A stretch of DNA of 64,000 nt from Azadirachta indica (Eukaryota; Streptophyta; Magnoliopsida; Sapindales; Meliaceae). The stretch's first letter is position 1. The number at the start of each line of letters is the position of its first letter. Below are positions 1 to 12,229 of this stretch, piece by piece. The position numbers were made by a program, and so were the translations under genes. Location: contig CM040447.1 of NCBI GenBank assembly GCA_022749755.1, forward strand, positions 12,332,087 to 12,396,086, given 5' to 3'. The notes under the pieces are model-generated. The model did no database searches, was not told the origin of the DNA, and saw nothing but the letters and a program-made list of their open reading frames with translations.

Positions 1-474
1 TAAACTAGATTAAAATTGGATTGAATGCATATCAAATCAAATCAAAATAGTAGGTGCAATCTCGTTTAATTCCAATTTTTTCGGTCTAGGATTTTTTTAT
101 TGCCTAAAAATGACGTCATTTTACTTTTAGTAAATGACGTTATTTTGATCTTAGAGATAAAAAAGAAATTTCGGTTTGATTCGAATTTTTTGCATAGTAT
201 CAAAACTAAACTGAAAATTTAAGTTTTTTAAAAATTAGAACCAATCCTGAACTAAATACTATATAAAACTGAACCAAACTCGTCTATTAAAACTTGTTGT
301 CAAATTCTTTATACTCATGGTTCTTTTCTTTTTTTGTCTTCACTTTATTGTGAATATTTCAAAACGAGAACATTAACATTGTTAGATGAAATTTCGGTAA
401 ATTTTTAGTGTCGTCAATGAAGTTATCCAAATTATAAAGAATCGATAATGATAATAATAATAATATCTAAAACT
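1..474. other. AT-rich spacer, no gene
   Basis: No coding exon is visible. The stretch is AT-rich. It holds two copies of an ACGT-centred motif (TGACGTCATTTTAC near 111 and TGACGTTATTTT near 134) and phrases such as TCGGTTTGATTCG that resemble eroded transposon ends, but no paired termini or target duplication could be found. Confidence 0.4.
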
Positions 475-881
475 CTTAAACGCTTTGGATAGTATCTTTT
501 GGCATGAACTTAATTCGCTTCTCCTTATTAGCTATAGCGTATCCCTTCGCCTTGCAATTAAACAAAGATTTATGATCTTGTTAAGTCTGAACATTGTAAT
601 AATATCATTTGATAGATTCATCCCTATATTAACAGTCAATCTGTTCACTTTTTCACGTGATGCTTTCATTATGAATCACACACTTCTTATAGTACATTTG
701 GATGACCTTACCCTTCTAGCCCTTATAGGTCCCACACACAACCTAAACCTTGTTGTTTTTGCTTACATGCATCGATCGGGCACTGTACTTTTAGTGTAGG
801 TCAGTGGATAAAGGCGCGTTCATCAAGATGCCATGAACGCTTCTAGCAGCGGGAGGAGGAAACTCGAGGATTATATTTTAT
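475..881 (-). pseudogene. Decayed RPL26 (uL24) pseudogene
   Basis: This is a dead copy of the ribosomal protein L26 coding region found intact at 8840-9280. The two align along almost the whole coding length in the same orientation, from the region of the stop codon (about 475) to the start codon (879-881). The start codon reads ATA instead of ATG, and several in-frame stops and small indels break the frame. Most differences are transitions (CG changed to TG or CA), the pattern expected from decay of methylated DNA. The flank left of 475 does not resemble the 3' flank of the intact gene. A retrocopy is possible, but the intact gene is also intronless across its coding region, so absence of introns does not decide this. 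No poly(A) tract is evident. Confidence 0.85.
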
Positions 882-967
882 AGTGGAAGTGACTGGTGTA
901 TTCCTAGAGTTACCAAATAAAATAAAGAGGGAATGTGTTAAGATGGACTTCATTATGCTTACATAAA

Positions 968-3900
968 TAGGGATGGCAACGGATAAGGTACGATATGGAT
1001 ATCTTAATATCTATATCTGTATCCTATAAAAAAAATTTATATCTATATCCTATCCATATCCGTGGTGGATATTATATTCAATATCCATATCCTACAAAAT
1101 GGATATTTACTAATATTCACATCCTAATGGATATCCTACGGATATATCTATATCCTAATAAAAAACAGTAAAATTTAAAAAAATATTATATTAATAATTT
1201 GATTTTCAATATTTTATAAATTAATATACTATGTTAATAAATTATAACAAAACTCAATATCGTATTAACATCATAAAAATAACATCATAAAAATATATAT
1301 AATTCTAACAATATAAAATTTAAATTCAACAATATTAACAATTCATAAAATTTATAAAAAACTTCAACCAATAATCTATATCAACAATCATTATTGCCAT
1401 TAAAGTTCAACAATATTTCTTCTTCACTCAAGATTTGTAGAGTCCATCCAAGATGATTCCTGCAATGTACAAATAAAAAAATTTATATTCAACTAGTCAA
1501 CAACTCTTTTGAAATTAAATTATTAATAAAAAATGTCTTTATAATATCTAATCATTATAATAGTATTTATTTCATCTATAACATCTTCATCTTCTAAATA
1601 TTTGGTACTTTGTACTTGTGTTGAAGATTTTGAACGTAACCATGTAATAAAGAAATTTAATTATAAAAATTATGAATTAATGATGATTAACAATATATTA
1701 AAAAATAAATACACTTTATTACCATTAAATTCAACCCATAACCAATCTTGAGCACATTTTAAGGCCTCCAATGTCTTCGAATGAAGTCTACTACGATGTG
1801 GAGACACGAATTTATCACTTACACTAAAAGTTGATTTTGATGCAATTGTGAATACAGGAATAGCTAAAACATCTTTAACTATTTCTTGCAAAGTAGGATA
1901 TTTTGAATCATGTGTCTTCCATCAATTTAATATAGTAAACTTCTTAGATCTTGAAATGACATTTTCATCCAAATAATAATCCATCTCAAATTTAGTTTGA
2001 GTAGTACTTGTGCTTTGATTTACCAACATATCAAATTGTGCCAATCGTTTTTTCATTTTTAAGTGAACCACCTCCAAACAAGATGATGAAGCAACTGAAG
2101 AAGAATGAACAACTTTTTCATTCGTTTTAGACCTTGATTGATACTCTCTTACCAATGCATAACAGAAACTATGAATCTTATAGATTTCAATTATATAATA
2201 ATTCTCATACAACAAAGAAAAATAGTACTGAACTAATTTTAACTTATATCTTGAGTTTAAAACAATTACTACAGCCGTTATTCTATGAACCATATTCCAT
2301 TAACTGTTCAATCATTTTTTCATCCATCATCCTTATTTCGCCATTAGTAGAATTAAGTCATTCCCTAATTGATAATTTAATCTCACAGATATTTGGGGAA
2401 AAAAGTTTGGCTATAGGATATTTAGTATCAGAAATAATGTAGTCACTTTATAAAAGAATTCAAATCTATCACAAATTTCTTTCGCAAACATCTAATCTTC
2501 ATCAATATACAAACATTTATACTGTGGTTCTTGTTGTTTTAAATGTGAAAGTACTTCTTTGTAAATCAAAGCACTCTTAAGCATCAAATAAGTAGAATTT
2601 CATTTAGTCTTACAATCAGCAATTAACTTCTTAGTCCAAGAAATTTCAACTTACGGGTTGTCCCAACAAATGTCTCTTCCCTCTTCGGTGTTGCTATCCA
2701 ATATAAAATACTATTACAAATTCTCTCAATATTGTCATTTATCACAGCCATGCCATCCTTCACAATGAAATTCAATATATGTGCAGCACATCGCATGTGA
2801 AATAATTTTCCATTCAATAACAATGAACCACTATCAAGTTTCACCAACAAAATTTCAATCATGGCATCATTTGTACTACAATTATCGGCAATCAAAGTAG
2901 ATAATTTGCAATCAATGTTCTAATCCAACAAACAATCCATCAAAGTTTCACCAAGTACTTTAGCAATGTGTGGACATGGCACATATATAAATCTAACAAA
3001 ATATTAGTTATTAATAATAAATACCATGTTATATCATGTATAAGATATATAGTGAGAAAATAAAAAAATTTAATTTTTTAGAAATTACCTTATAATGCAA
3101 CTTTGCATCACCCAAAAGTCATCAATAAAATGTGCTATTACTGTTACAAAACCTTTTTGTTGATTACTTGAAGTCCACATATCAGTAATGATAGCAATTC
3201 TTCCTCGATTTGCCTCCAACAAACTCATTGTTTTAGCTTTCTCACAATCATAAATCTTTAAAATATCATTTTTCAGTGTATTGTGGGAAATAACCTTCAA
3301 CATAGGTTGAAGAGTTTTAATAAATTTTTTAAACTCTATGTGTTTAACCATATTAAGGGGATATTTATGCAAGATCATCATATTGGCAAGCTTTTCCTAG
3401 CACTTTCTTAATCAAAAGAAAAAATAGACACCTTCGTTTTTCCATCAACTATATGAGTTTGTAATCTCCTTATGATATAATCTATGCTAGGTTGCCTTTT
3501 ACAAGGACATGCTCTTAAATGATTGTGTAAATGTGAAGTTCCATTCTTTAGCTTATGAAGTATTACTCATTGTAATACAAACAAGTTGCATTTCAATAAT
3601 GAGAATTATTATTCCTTTGGCTCTTAAAATGACTCCATACACTTGAAGTCAATTTATTACTAGTAACTGGACTTTGAAGTTTGACATAAATCTATTTCAT
3701 TAAGTTGGCTAAGAACATCACCAAGAGTGAGTTGTTTATCAAATCCTATCATCATCGAATTCATGTCCATTTTTCACTTACGAATTAACAATTTAGTTGA
3801 TCAATTTTTAAGTCTATAGTATAGCAATAATAAAAATCAAAATTGTCAAGAAAAATTTTTATAAGAAAATCAGTATATTGTTAATATGATAATAAGTTAA

Positions 3901-4698
3901 GTATTAAATTAGAATATATGTTAATGTGATAACATATTAAATATTAGTTTGCCTTTGCAATTCACTAGCTCATGAGCTATTAATAAAGAAAACTAATCTT
4001 GAAACTAGCTAATTAGATAAAAATAATAAAAAATACATCTAAGAGACTTAGAAAGTATTATACACACATCAAATCCTAGAAGCAATTTGAATTTGTTTTC
4101 TTTATCTCTTTAATATATTTTTTATTCTTCAATGGAATATATACTATGATTAAATAATTCATCATCAAAATCAATACATTAAATATATATAAAATCATCA
4201 TTCACAATAAAATAATTTGAATCAAGCCCATAGGTAAAGTAAGAAATTGAAACATACTCAGAATCTCTGTCAAATCAAAGGACTTACTCGTAAAGTGTAT
4301 ATATTAATTATATCTGGAATTCAGTAATTGTGTGATGGAGAGATTGGAGGGGAGATAATAACTGTTCGACAAAGTAAAGAGAAATGAAGATAAAAGAGAT
4401 GACTTTCAAATAAGGATTTATTGTAGTTTATAAATTTATAGCTTAAAACGACGTCATTTTCAATTGTCTAAAATAACGTCATTTTAATTGAAAAAATTAT
4501 TAAAAGAATAGTAAAACGAATATTTTATACTGATATTTGCCAATATTTTAGGATATTCATATTTATATCGTATTCTAAATAGATATTATATATAATTATC
4601 ATATTCTATTTATATCTAATTTTTTAATTACTATATCTTATATATGAGGATTAGATAAAGATGGATATCCGCTGAAACGAATACCGTTGCCATCCCTA
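968..4698 (-). mobile_element. hAT-superfamily DNA transposon, non-autonomous through decay
   Basis: The 3.7-kb element ends in matching inverted repeats: TAGGGATGGCAACGG at 968 and its reverse complement ending at 4698. Its flanks carry an 8-bp target duplication with one mismatch, TACATAAA (960-967) and TATATAAA (4699-4706), the length typical of hAT elements. Both subterminal zones are packed with GGATATCC/ATATCC words, probably old transposase-binding repeats. The interior codes, on the minus strand, for a broken transposase. The element sits about 80 bp from the start-codon end of the RPL26 pseudogene. Confidence 0.9.
1690..3777 (-). pseudogene. hAT transposase remnant (BED zinc finger / RICESLEEPER type)
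   Basis: Reading leftward, the pieces follow the usual order of plant hAT transposases. A likely start lies near 3777. A BED-type zinc-finger fragment around 3430-3560 includes HLHNHLRACPCKRQ. The core at 3085-3381 contains GRIAIITDMWTSSNQ, matching the conserved 'GRIAiTTDMWTs.NQ' block. The core continues at 2623-2895 with HMRCAAHILNFIV, matching 'H.RCAAHILNLIV'. The C-terminal dimerisation domain at 1670-1891 contains FVSPHRSRLHSKTLEALKCA. Stops and frameshifts separate the pieces, so no functional transposase can be made. Family assignment rests on these motifs. Confidence 0.88.
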
Positions 4699-4706
4699 TA
4701 TATAAA

Positions 4707-5435
4707 AAAATGCAACTGTGCCATATACAAAGGAAGGTAATCAAATTAAAGTTTTGTTGTCAGATCTTTATTGGGCTACAAACAAATCCATCGTCACTTC
4801 CCTTGTCACCCAGTCCACCGTGGGACATCATAAAGACATTTTAAAAAAGCTTCAACTATTTCACAATTACAATGCATCCTAGACATTTGTTCACAAAACT
4901 CTGAGACACCAGCCTTGAAATTGAGGAAAAATCCTCCAAAAGTCCTCCAAAAGTTTTTGGGAGGATTTGAATTCAAAACTTTCTTTTGAGAGAATTGAAT
5001 ACGTACCACTAGATCAAGGCCTTAGTGACTTAGATTGGATATACTTGGATTACAAAGGGATCCATTTAGAATTTCTGTTAAAAGACATATATGGGATTCA
5101 ATTTAATTTCAGGCCAATAGCATGCATATCAAAGTCAAATTATGTCTTTTTGTCGTTGGTCTATTTTACCCATACCCCATTTAGAATTCCCATTAGAGAA
5201 TGTACATGGGAATAAATTTAATTTTGGGGCAATAGCTTGCACATCAATGTCAAATTATATCTTTTTGTTGTTGGACTCCTCTGCCCAATTTTTTTTTTTT
5301 TGGCTTTCAAAGAAAAATTAATGGTAATGTATTTGGACTGAATTTTGACAAATAATTTAATCATAGTAAAAATGAATAAGAAAAAAATTGAATCATAATA
5401 GAGACCAAATAGAGATACTTATACAAACCATTTAG
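4707..5435. other. Spacer with a two-unit tandem repeat
   Basis: No gene is seen. The main structure is the tandem duplication annotated at 5063-5287; the rest is unremarkable AT-rich DNA. Confidence 0.5.
5063..5287. repeat. Diverged tandem duplication, period about 115 bp
   Basis: Unit 1 (5063-5177) and unit 2 (5178-about 5287) share in the same order CATTTAGAAT, CAATTTAATTT-like, GGCCAATAG/GGGCAATAG, CACATCAATGTCAAATTAT-like and CTTTTTG-CGTTGG blocks. They have diverged by numerous substitutions, so the duplication is old. Confidence 0.75.
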
Positions 5436-5960
5436 TTTGTATATAAATATCCGAACTGTGCTATAGTAGCACTTAATAAACTCTTATAAAGATTTTTGAC
5501 ATACCTAGATTTGGTGTTAATCTAAGTTTTTACATGTGATTAGTAGTTAATAAATAAAAATATAATAAAAATTAAATTTCGAGTTTTGGAAGGGATATTG
5601 ATAAGTGCCTATCAACATTATGTCTAAATTAATCCTTCACATACATATCAATTTTGAAAAACATACAATTTATCTCTAGAAAAAGAAAATGACTATTATG
5701 ACCAAATTGCATGTCAAATTTATCATTAAATAATATATTTCAACAAAAAGTTTGGTCGAATTAAACATGAAATAAATGATAACATTTCAACTTGTCAATT
5801 TGTGATATGACCCTAACAAATTTTTGAAATGTGTGAGTTTGACTTTTATGAAAAAAATTGTGATAGAGATATGAATGAAACCTGGGCTTGGCGTTGAAAT
5901 TTCACATCATCATTAAGAAATCATGGTTGCCAATACCACAAATTATAGCTAAAATTGACG
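5436..5960. repeat. 525-bp dispersed direct repeat, copy 1
   Basis: This block is nearly identical and collinear with 12230-12754; only about three base differences were noticed by eye (for example TATATAAAT/TATGTAAAT and ACATACATATC/ACATATATATC). Similarity starts abruptly at TTTGTAT and stops abruptly after AAAATTGACG. No coding capacity, terminal inverted repeat or clear target duplication is visible. In this copy the sequence after the breakpoint continues into a short coding-like phrase and then the minisatellite at about 6180. Confidence 0.9.
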
Positions 5961-6179
5961 GCTTTTTACTTCTTCATGCTTCTTTTTCCTTGGATCTTCT
6001 TCCAAACCTTTGTTTCCCAGCTAGAATGGTGGCAAGGCAAGACAATGGTGGCTTGCGAATAGAGCTGTGACGAGGCAGCAAGTGTGATTCACGCCAACAT
6101 CCGAGGTCACCGGAAAGCCATCATATTCAAAATCTAGATTCATCTTTTTTCTTTTGTTTTGATGGAGAAAGAATTTTGA
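5961..6179 (+). other. Spacer with a short open frame, no recognised gene
   Basis: A 60-residue open frame (5888-6070) spans the right end of the 525-bp repeat and the following bases. It has no recognisable domain and is probably chance. Nothing else is seen here. Confidence 0.3.
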
Positions 6180-6500
6180 TTTTCTGTGGCTTGGAGACCA
6201 GATTTTGATTTTCTATCGCTTGTGTTTGATTTGTTGCTTGAATTTGATTTTTTGCTACTTGAGATTTGTATTTTATTGCTTGAGTTTCATTTTTTTTTGC
6301 CTGAATTTGATTTATTCTACTTAAATTTTCTATTTTGTTGCTTAGGTTTTGATATTTTCCACTTGGATTCGATTTCGTTCTACCTTGGTTTTATTTTTGT
6401 TTTTTGGATTTGATTCTTTCTACCCAAATTTTATTTCCTCCTATTCAAATTATGTTCTTTGTTGCCTGAATTCTATTTTTTCTACAAGAATTTTGTATTT
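6180..6500 (+). repeat. Degenerate minisatellite, unit about 18-23 bp
   Basis: A core like TTGCTTGAATTTGATTTT recurs about fifteen times with heavy divergence (variants TTGCTACTTGAGATTTG, TTGCCTGAATTTGATT, TTCCACTTGGATTCGATT, TTGTTGCCTGAATTCTA). The 75-residue phenylalanine/leucine-rich open frame inside it (6186-6413) follows from this repeat and is not treated as a gene. Confidence 0.6.
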
Positions 6501-7559
6501 TGGTTTTGGGTTTTTGATTATCCTTTAGATTTTTTTATCTAAACAAAAATAATTATATTTAATTTTATTTAGATTTGGTTTGTTAATTGAATTTAGATTG
6601 AAGAATTTTTAGGGTTTGTGAAACTGAAATGGATTTAATAATTTGGGTTTTGAGAGCTTGCCAACAATGGAAGATGAGGATATGTTGTTTGTTGTTGGTG
6701 CTTTACCTCAAGCTGCTCTTTGCTGCATTTTGAATTGAAATTCCGTATTTTTGAGTTGAATCAATTTCCGGAAATTTTGGAAAATTAGTAGCATGGATGG
6801 CATCTGTTGCTATTGCAGTAACAGGGACAAGAAGGCTAGTTCGGTTGAAGTAAAGTTGAGAATTTTTATTAATTAATTAATTAATATTAAGTATGGGGTT
6901 AAGTAAATGATAATATAATGTTAATGATAATGAGTAAGGATAAGGATAAGGATAAAAAAAAATCACTTTATTTACTTAATTAATTTTTAACTTAAAAATA
7001 TTAATTTAATTTAATTTTAGTAATAGTTTATTTATTTATTTTAAGAATAGATAGATTCCTTATATTGTATAATTAATTTTGTTTTTTTACTGTATATGGG
7101 TCATTTTTAACTTTGCACAAATAATGTTTATGAGATAAAAATAAATGTCTTTTTGCCATTTTCAGTTAAGAATAACTTTTTAATAGAAATTTTATAGATT
7201 TTTTAAAAATTTAACTTATATGCCAAGATTGTCAATAAATATAATGGTAAAATTGACAACTCAAAAAAAAAAAAAAAAAAAAAAAAAAAACAGTATAGAT
7301 TGTAAACATTTTAATTAATGTGCCAGGCATTGTCATTAACAATTAGCTAGAGAAAGTCATATGGCAGCAATGTACAACTTTGACAGATGACCCCAGCCGC
7401 ATCAACAACTTAAAGAATTTAGCATCCTTTTGTTTATTTCCCTAGAATACGAAAAATAAAAAACGTTAAAATATTAAATTTATTTTATAATAACATCATT
7501 TTCAAATACTCTCGAATTTTTCTTTAAACCTTTAAACGCTAAAAATTTCCATTTTCCAT
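6501..7559. other. AT-rich spacer with simple repeats
   Basis: No gene is seen. The stretch contains a short (GGATAA)n run near 6935-6955, TTAATTAATTAA runs near 6870, and an uninterrupted A tract of about 28 bases at 7263-7290. Confidence 0.5.
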
Positions 7560-8839
7560 AACATTCCAAACAAAGCATTGAGCATAGAAAGGTAAAATTG
7601 GAGGCAAATATTTGGAATTTGAAACTAAATTAGCAAGCAAATTTGAAGCAACCAGTAAAGGTAATGAAGAAAAAATATTTTAAAATTTAGGAATAAATTG
7701 AACACCCCAATGTTACAAAATTAAAAATTGTTGAATAAATTAAACACTAACCTAATGCTTCTAATTGGTTTAAAAAAAATTAAAAAAATTTAATAAAATT
7801 ATATTTTAATTAAACCTACTAACCTACTCATGTTTTTAGTAATATTTAATATTATGAGATGGATTTAGTACTTTTATCACAGGCAACGGTGCATCAAAGC
7901 TACTCAATCTCCTTCAAAACTGCCGAAGGACCTACTCTGCACAACAACTGAAAAAAATTTCTTCTTTCTGAAATTCAATAGAAAATATTAAAAATTTGAA
8001 ATCAAGAAACATCATGAAGAGGACAATTTGCAGTCCCAAGGCAGGCACAACAATTCAAAAAGATCTTCCATTCAGAACGCAAACAACTTTATACTTCACA
8101 TAAACGCTATTTAGTCCCAGCACAGACTAATCACTCATTACAACAATTTAAAAGGATCTTCTATTCAGAGGAATGCAAACAAGAAACATACATAGCTATT
8201 TCTATGCAATGTGTTGCATCAAATTCGTTACATCACCTTACTCTAAAGCATCTTTACTTCTATTAAGAAAATTGTGCAACATGGCTATCACAGTATGATT
8301 TAGCACAACTATCACTGTGGCAGGAGAGTAAAAGAAAAGTACACTCCAGCTTGAGGGACTACTAGAAAATATGAGAATTGTTCAAATACTATACTATAGC
8401 TAAGCTATTGATATAATTCAGGAATTATAAATCATCTAAACAACCCAATTGCAAAAACCAAAAAACACAGAACAGAATATCAAAATGCAATACTACCATT
8501 CACCACCAACAACAAGATATTGTAAAAAATCCAGGGCACAATAGCATATAAAAAGAAACAATAATTATGCACATTATAAGAAATCCAAAACATATGAAAA
8601 ACAAAAAAGGACCAAACTAAATACCAAGAACTTTAAATATACCATTACAATTAAAACGACGAAATCCAAAGAGGTATCTTAGATCTCCATAATAAATCCC
8701 AAAAATCGTCACAGGATAAAGAGTCTCAAAACATAGCACAATAATAATAAAAATCTGACAGTAGCAGTAACAAAACAAACATTCTAAATCCATAAATCTA
8801 TGATTAAAGAAAAACTTTAAAGACAACCTCTTAACAAAA
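7560..8839. repeat. 3' flank of RPL26, duplicated at 10376-12215
   Basis: This is the 3' untranslated and downstream region of the minus-strand RPL26 gene. It aligns collinearly with 10376-12215, with many substitutions and with two large insertions in the other copy. Shared blocks include CTATGCAATGTGTTGC, ATTTGGAATTTG, AGCAACCAGTAAAGGTAATG and AATATTTAATATTATGAGA. The alignment stops on the right at the RPL26 stop codon. Confidence 0.85.
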
Positions 8840-9280
8840 TTAGTCAACGCTCTGCATGATATCCTCTGCCGTGAACTTAGTTCCCTTCTCCTTGTCGGCG
8901 GCAGCACGGCCCTTAGCCTTGCGGTCGAGCAAAGATTTACGGTCCTTGTCGAGCCTCAACTTGGTAACGACAACCTTTGATGGGTTGATTCCGACATTCA
9001 CAGTCGATCCGTTCACCTTCTCGCGAGTAATGCGCTCGATGTGAATAACCCACTTCCTACGGTACACCTGAACAACCTTTCCCTCGCGACCCTTGTAAGT
9101 ACCCCGCACAACCTGAACCTCATCGTCCTTGCGGACCGGCATCGATCGAACATTGTACTTCTGGCGCAGGTCGGTTGATAGAGGAGCGCTCATCAGGATG
9201 CGGCGCACACTGGAAGGCGCTGTAAAGTGTGCCTTCCGGTTCTTGCGTCGGGAGGATGAGACCCGGGGATTATACTTCAT
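8840..9280 (-). CDS. RPL26: 60S ribosomal protein L26 (uL24)
   Basis: This codes for a 146-residue protein of the large cytosolic ribosomal subunit that binds 28S/5.8S rRNA near the exit tunnel. The full length and sequence fit plant L26: start [19 protein letters not shown], the KOW RNA-binding motif at residues about 49-82 with [20 protein letters not shown], and a lysine/aspartate-rich tail. The coding region is uninterrupted and intact. The start ATG (9278-9280) is the one conserved in the family. Telo-box and site II motifs lie just upstream. GC content is far above that of the surroundings, as expected for a highly expressed housekeeping gene. A dead copy lies at 475-881, and a copy of the 3' flank without a coding region lies at 10376-12215. 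Confidence 0.97.
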   Translation of the reverse strand: MKYNPRVSSSRRKNRKAHFTAPSSVRRILMSAPLSTDLRQKYNVRSMPVRKDDEVQVVRGTYKGREGKVVQVYRRKWVIHIERITREKVNGSTVNVGINPSKVVVTKLRLDKDRKSLLDRKAKGRAAADKEKGTKFTAEDIMQSVD

Positions 9281-9312
9281 GGCGGACGTGGAGGTGGGTG
9301 AACGTGGAGGAG

Positions 9313-9490
9313 GCTAGGGTTTTGGAAAGTTTGCGGTGATTATATGGCGAATGCGAGTTACAAGAACGGCGTCGCTTTTCTGAAGGGGCTAAGAAATTAG
9401 GGTTTAAAAATATGCGGCATTTATTTTAAGTTTGCAATATTGTGTATTAATGGACTTGGACTTTTATTGTTGTAACAATTTTATTGGGCT
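9313..9490 (-). promoter_or_regulatory. RPL26 promoter: telo-boxes and site II motif
   Basis: Reading on the minus strand, AAACCCTA appears at 9315-9322 and AAACCCTAA at 9397-9405, and the site II type element AGCCCA (TGGGCT on the plus strand) is at 9485-9490. This combination is well known in promoters of plant ribosomal protein genes. The exact transcription start cannot be read from the sequence. Confidence 0.7.
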
Positions 9491-10375
9491 TCAAAAATGT
9501 CTATCTTCACCTAGCCAGCCTCACTGTTATAAATTACGACTATGATATTTTCGTTTGTTTGCCTTAGGTGTCTATAAAAGCTTCAATCCGTTGACAAAAC
9601 CCAAGAGAAAATGATTCTCAGAATTTGGCTTCGCTATTATTCTTGTTGAAAATAAGGGCTCGGATTAATATAAAATGACACCTTTTTTCATAGGATATAA
9701 ATCACCACAAATTATTGTTATTAATTTTTTTCCAAGAATATTATTATGTCTGCATTTTAATAATGACAAGTTTTAATTTATTAAATCTATTATGAGAAAA
9801 AGTATAGTTGTGATATTAAATACTATTTTTAACTTCTAATTGTTATAAAAATTTTATACAGTATAACAAATTGTTAGATGCATGTAAAAAATTTTAATTA
9901 TAAGGTAATAAAACAAAACACATTCTCCTACAAAGGAAAAGGAAATGGAAATATATTTCTTAAAGAAAAGGGCAAGTGTAGACTGTAAATATTTTAGTGG
10001 GTTATTTTAGACTTAAAATAATGGATTTAAAATGTTTGAGATATATTTTAATGGAAATATGTTGTTAAGAGCTATTATTAGTCGCCCCATCTCATCCTTT
10101 GATGGATTCCTCATCTTCTTCCATTGATTTGACTGGTGTGAGTTTCTAATGAATGAATCTGTTTTCTATTATTGTTGTGTCGTTTTGATGGATTCCTCAT
10201 CTTCTTCTATTGATTTCACTGTTGCGAGATTCTAAGGAATTAATCTGCTTTCTATTATTGTTGTGTCGTTGTGAAGTGATTGGATGATGATGATAATGTG
10301 TTATGCAAAGATTGAATGATGATGATCATAATAATAAAGACTTTTTTTCGCACAATGTTCTAATTATCTAAAAAC
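9491..10375. other. AT-rich spacer with one tandem duplication
   Basis: No gene is seen between the RPL26 promoter and the duplicated 3' flank. The only clear structure is the 86-bp tandem duplication at 10099-10270. Confidence 0.5.
10099..10270. repeat. Tandem duplication, two units of about 86 bp
   Basis: Both units begin TTGATGGATTCCTCATCTTC and end in TCTATTATTGTTGTGTCGTT (unit starts 10099 and 10185). They differ at only a handful of positions, so this is a fairly recent duplication. Confidence 0.85.
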
Positions 10376-12215
10376 AGAAAAATTGGATACAAATATTTGG
10401 AATTTGGAACTAAATTAACATGAAAATTTTAAGCAACCAGTAAAGGTAATGAAGAAAAATATATGTTAAAAATTTATGAATAAATAAAAAACCATAATGT
10501 TACAAAATTATCAAAATTGTGAATAAATTAAACTCTCGCCTACTGCTTCTACTTTGTTTTAAAGAAAAAAATATTTGATAAAATTTAAATGAGAGAATGT
10601 CAGTTTTCTCTCTAATTTTTGAGCCAATACTTCTAATACTCTTATCACCTTCCTGACTCTTTTTTTTTTTTTTTCAGTTTTACCTTTCAGTTCAATTGGT
10701 TCATATTTCAATTACAAAAAGGTAAAACCAAAAATATTTGAATTATTAAAAGGTAAAATTAAAACTCATGAGGGCGATAAAATATTAAAGAAAATATAGG
10801 GGATAATAGAGTATTGATTTAAAAATCAAGAGAATAGGGCATTCTCCCAATTTAAATTTAATTAAACCCACTTATATTTTTAGTAATATTTAATATTATG
10901 AGACGGATTTAGTGCTGTTATCAATTGCAACAATGGCATCAATCTCCTTCAAAACTACTGAAGGACTTACTTTGTAAAACAACTGCAAAAAATTGCTTAT
11001 TTATGAAATTTAAGTATAAAAATGTTGAAATCAACAAACAACTGAAAAAGGATAATTTGCAGTCCTAAAACAGCCATTATAACAATTCAGAAAGATATTC
11101 CATTCAGAAAGCAAACAACTTTATATTTTTAGATAAAATATTTATACAGTTATTTAGTTCTAAAAGAGACTCATCACTTATTATAACAATTTAAAAGGAT
11201 CTTTTATTTAGAGGAATGCAAAGAAGAAACAAATATATAGCTATCTCTATGCAATGTGTTGCTCAAATTTGTTACATTGCCTTACTCCAAAGCATCTTTA
11301 CTTTTACTAACAAAAATGTACAGTATGGCTATTAGAGTATGATTCACCACGTATATGAAGTGTGTGCTACAAAGATAACAATTATCATTGTGGTAGGGAA
11401 GTGAAAGGAAATGACACTCCAGCTAGAATTAATATTAGAAAATATTTAAAAAGATTATTAATAATCCAATGAAAGGTATCACAAAAAATAAGTTCAAACA
11501 ATACTAGTCGATATAATGAAAAAATAGTCCCACGTATATACATATTAGTGATGACAAGTTGGAATATCTAAATGTTGTTCATAGATATCCACTTATGTGT
11601 CATTATTAATGCACTACATGACTCAAAAGAGCAAAATGTACAATCTTACAAAGCTTTCTTGGTTCATTATTAAGTCTAGTGTTCTCAGATAGATCACATA
11701 CTAACTTATGCAGTCTAACACATGAGAATTGTTCAATATCCACTAAATACTATAATCTTGTATCTATTACTAAGCTATATTGACATACTTAAGGAATTAT
11801 AAATCATCAAAACAGCTGAATGACTAAAACCAAAAAACACACAACCCAACAATCAAGGATATCAAAATGCAATACTACCAATCACCTTCAATAACGAGAT
11901 ATTGTATAAAATACAAGAAACAATGACATATGAAAAGAAACAATATGCATATTAACAGAAATCCAAAATATATGAAAACAAATAAGGACCAAAATAATGA
12001 CCAAGAACTTAAAAATATAGCATTAAAATTAAAACGACAAAATCTAAAGAGGTCTCTTAAATCTCGATAATAAATCCCAAAATCCGTCAATAACATGAAA
12101 AGTCTCAAAACATAAAACCAATAGCAGTAACAAAACAAACATTCTAAATTCATAATTCTAAATCCATAAATCTATAATCCGAGAAAAGCTTCAAAAACAA
12201 CCTCTTAACGAAATT
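10376..12215. repeat. Orphan copy of the RPL26 3' flank
   Basis: This is collinear with 7560-8839 but older and larger because of two insertions: the 258-bp MITE at 10591-10848 and about 270 bp around 11445-11720. The homology ends at ACAACCTCTTAACGAAATTA, where the RPL26 stop codon would follow. Instead of the coding region, the 525-bp repeat begins at 12230. An open frame on the minus strand (11875-12153) mirrors a similar non-genic frame in copy 1 and is not a gene. Confidence 0.85.
10591..10848. mobile_element. 258-bp Mutator-type MITE
   Basis: The terminal inverted repeats extend about 40 bp: GAGAGAATGTCAGTTTTCTC at the left, and the reverse complement of the right end begins GGGAGAATGCCCTATTCTC. 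Perfect 9-bp target duplications AATTTAAAT flank it (10582-10590 and 10849-10857). Nine-bp duplications are typical of Mutator-like elements. The homologous position in copy 1 of the RPL26 flank (about 7795-7815) lacks the insert, so it entered after the duplication. Confidence 0.85.
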
Positions 12216-12229
12216 AATCAAAATTAACC

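Noticed and set aside
1..300. Possible eroded TIR transposon at the left edge
   Set aside because: Suggestive phrases but no matched termini or target duplication inside the window.
485..799. 104-codon plus-strand frame
   Set aside because: It is the antisense of the RPL26 pseudogene; the same antisense frame exists opposite the intact gene.
6186..6413. 75-codon phenylalanine/leucine-rich frame
   Set aside because: It is produced by the degenerate minisatellite and has no start context or domain.
8617..9317. Other frames overlapping RPL26 (8617-8907 minus; 8856-9044 and 9129-9317 plus)
   Set aside because: Shadows of the RPL26 coding region and its 3' flank.
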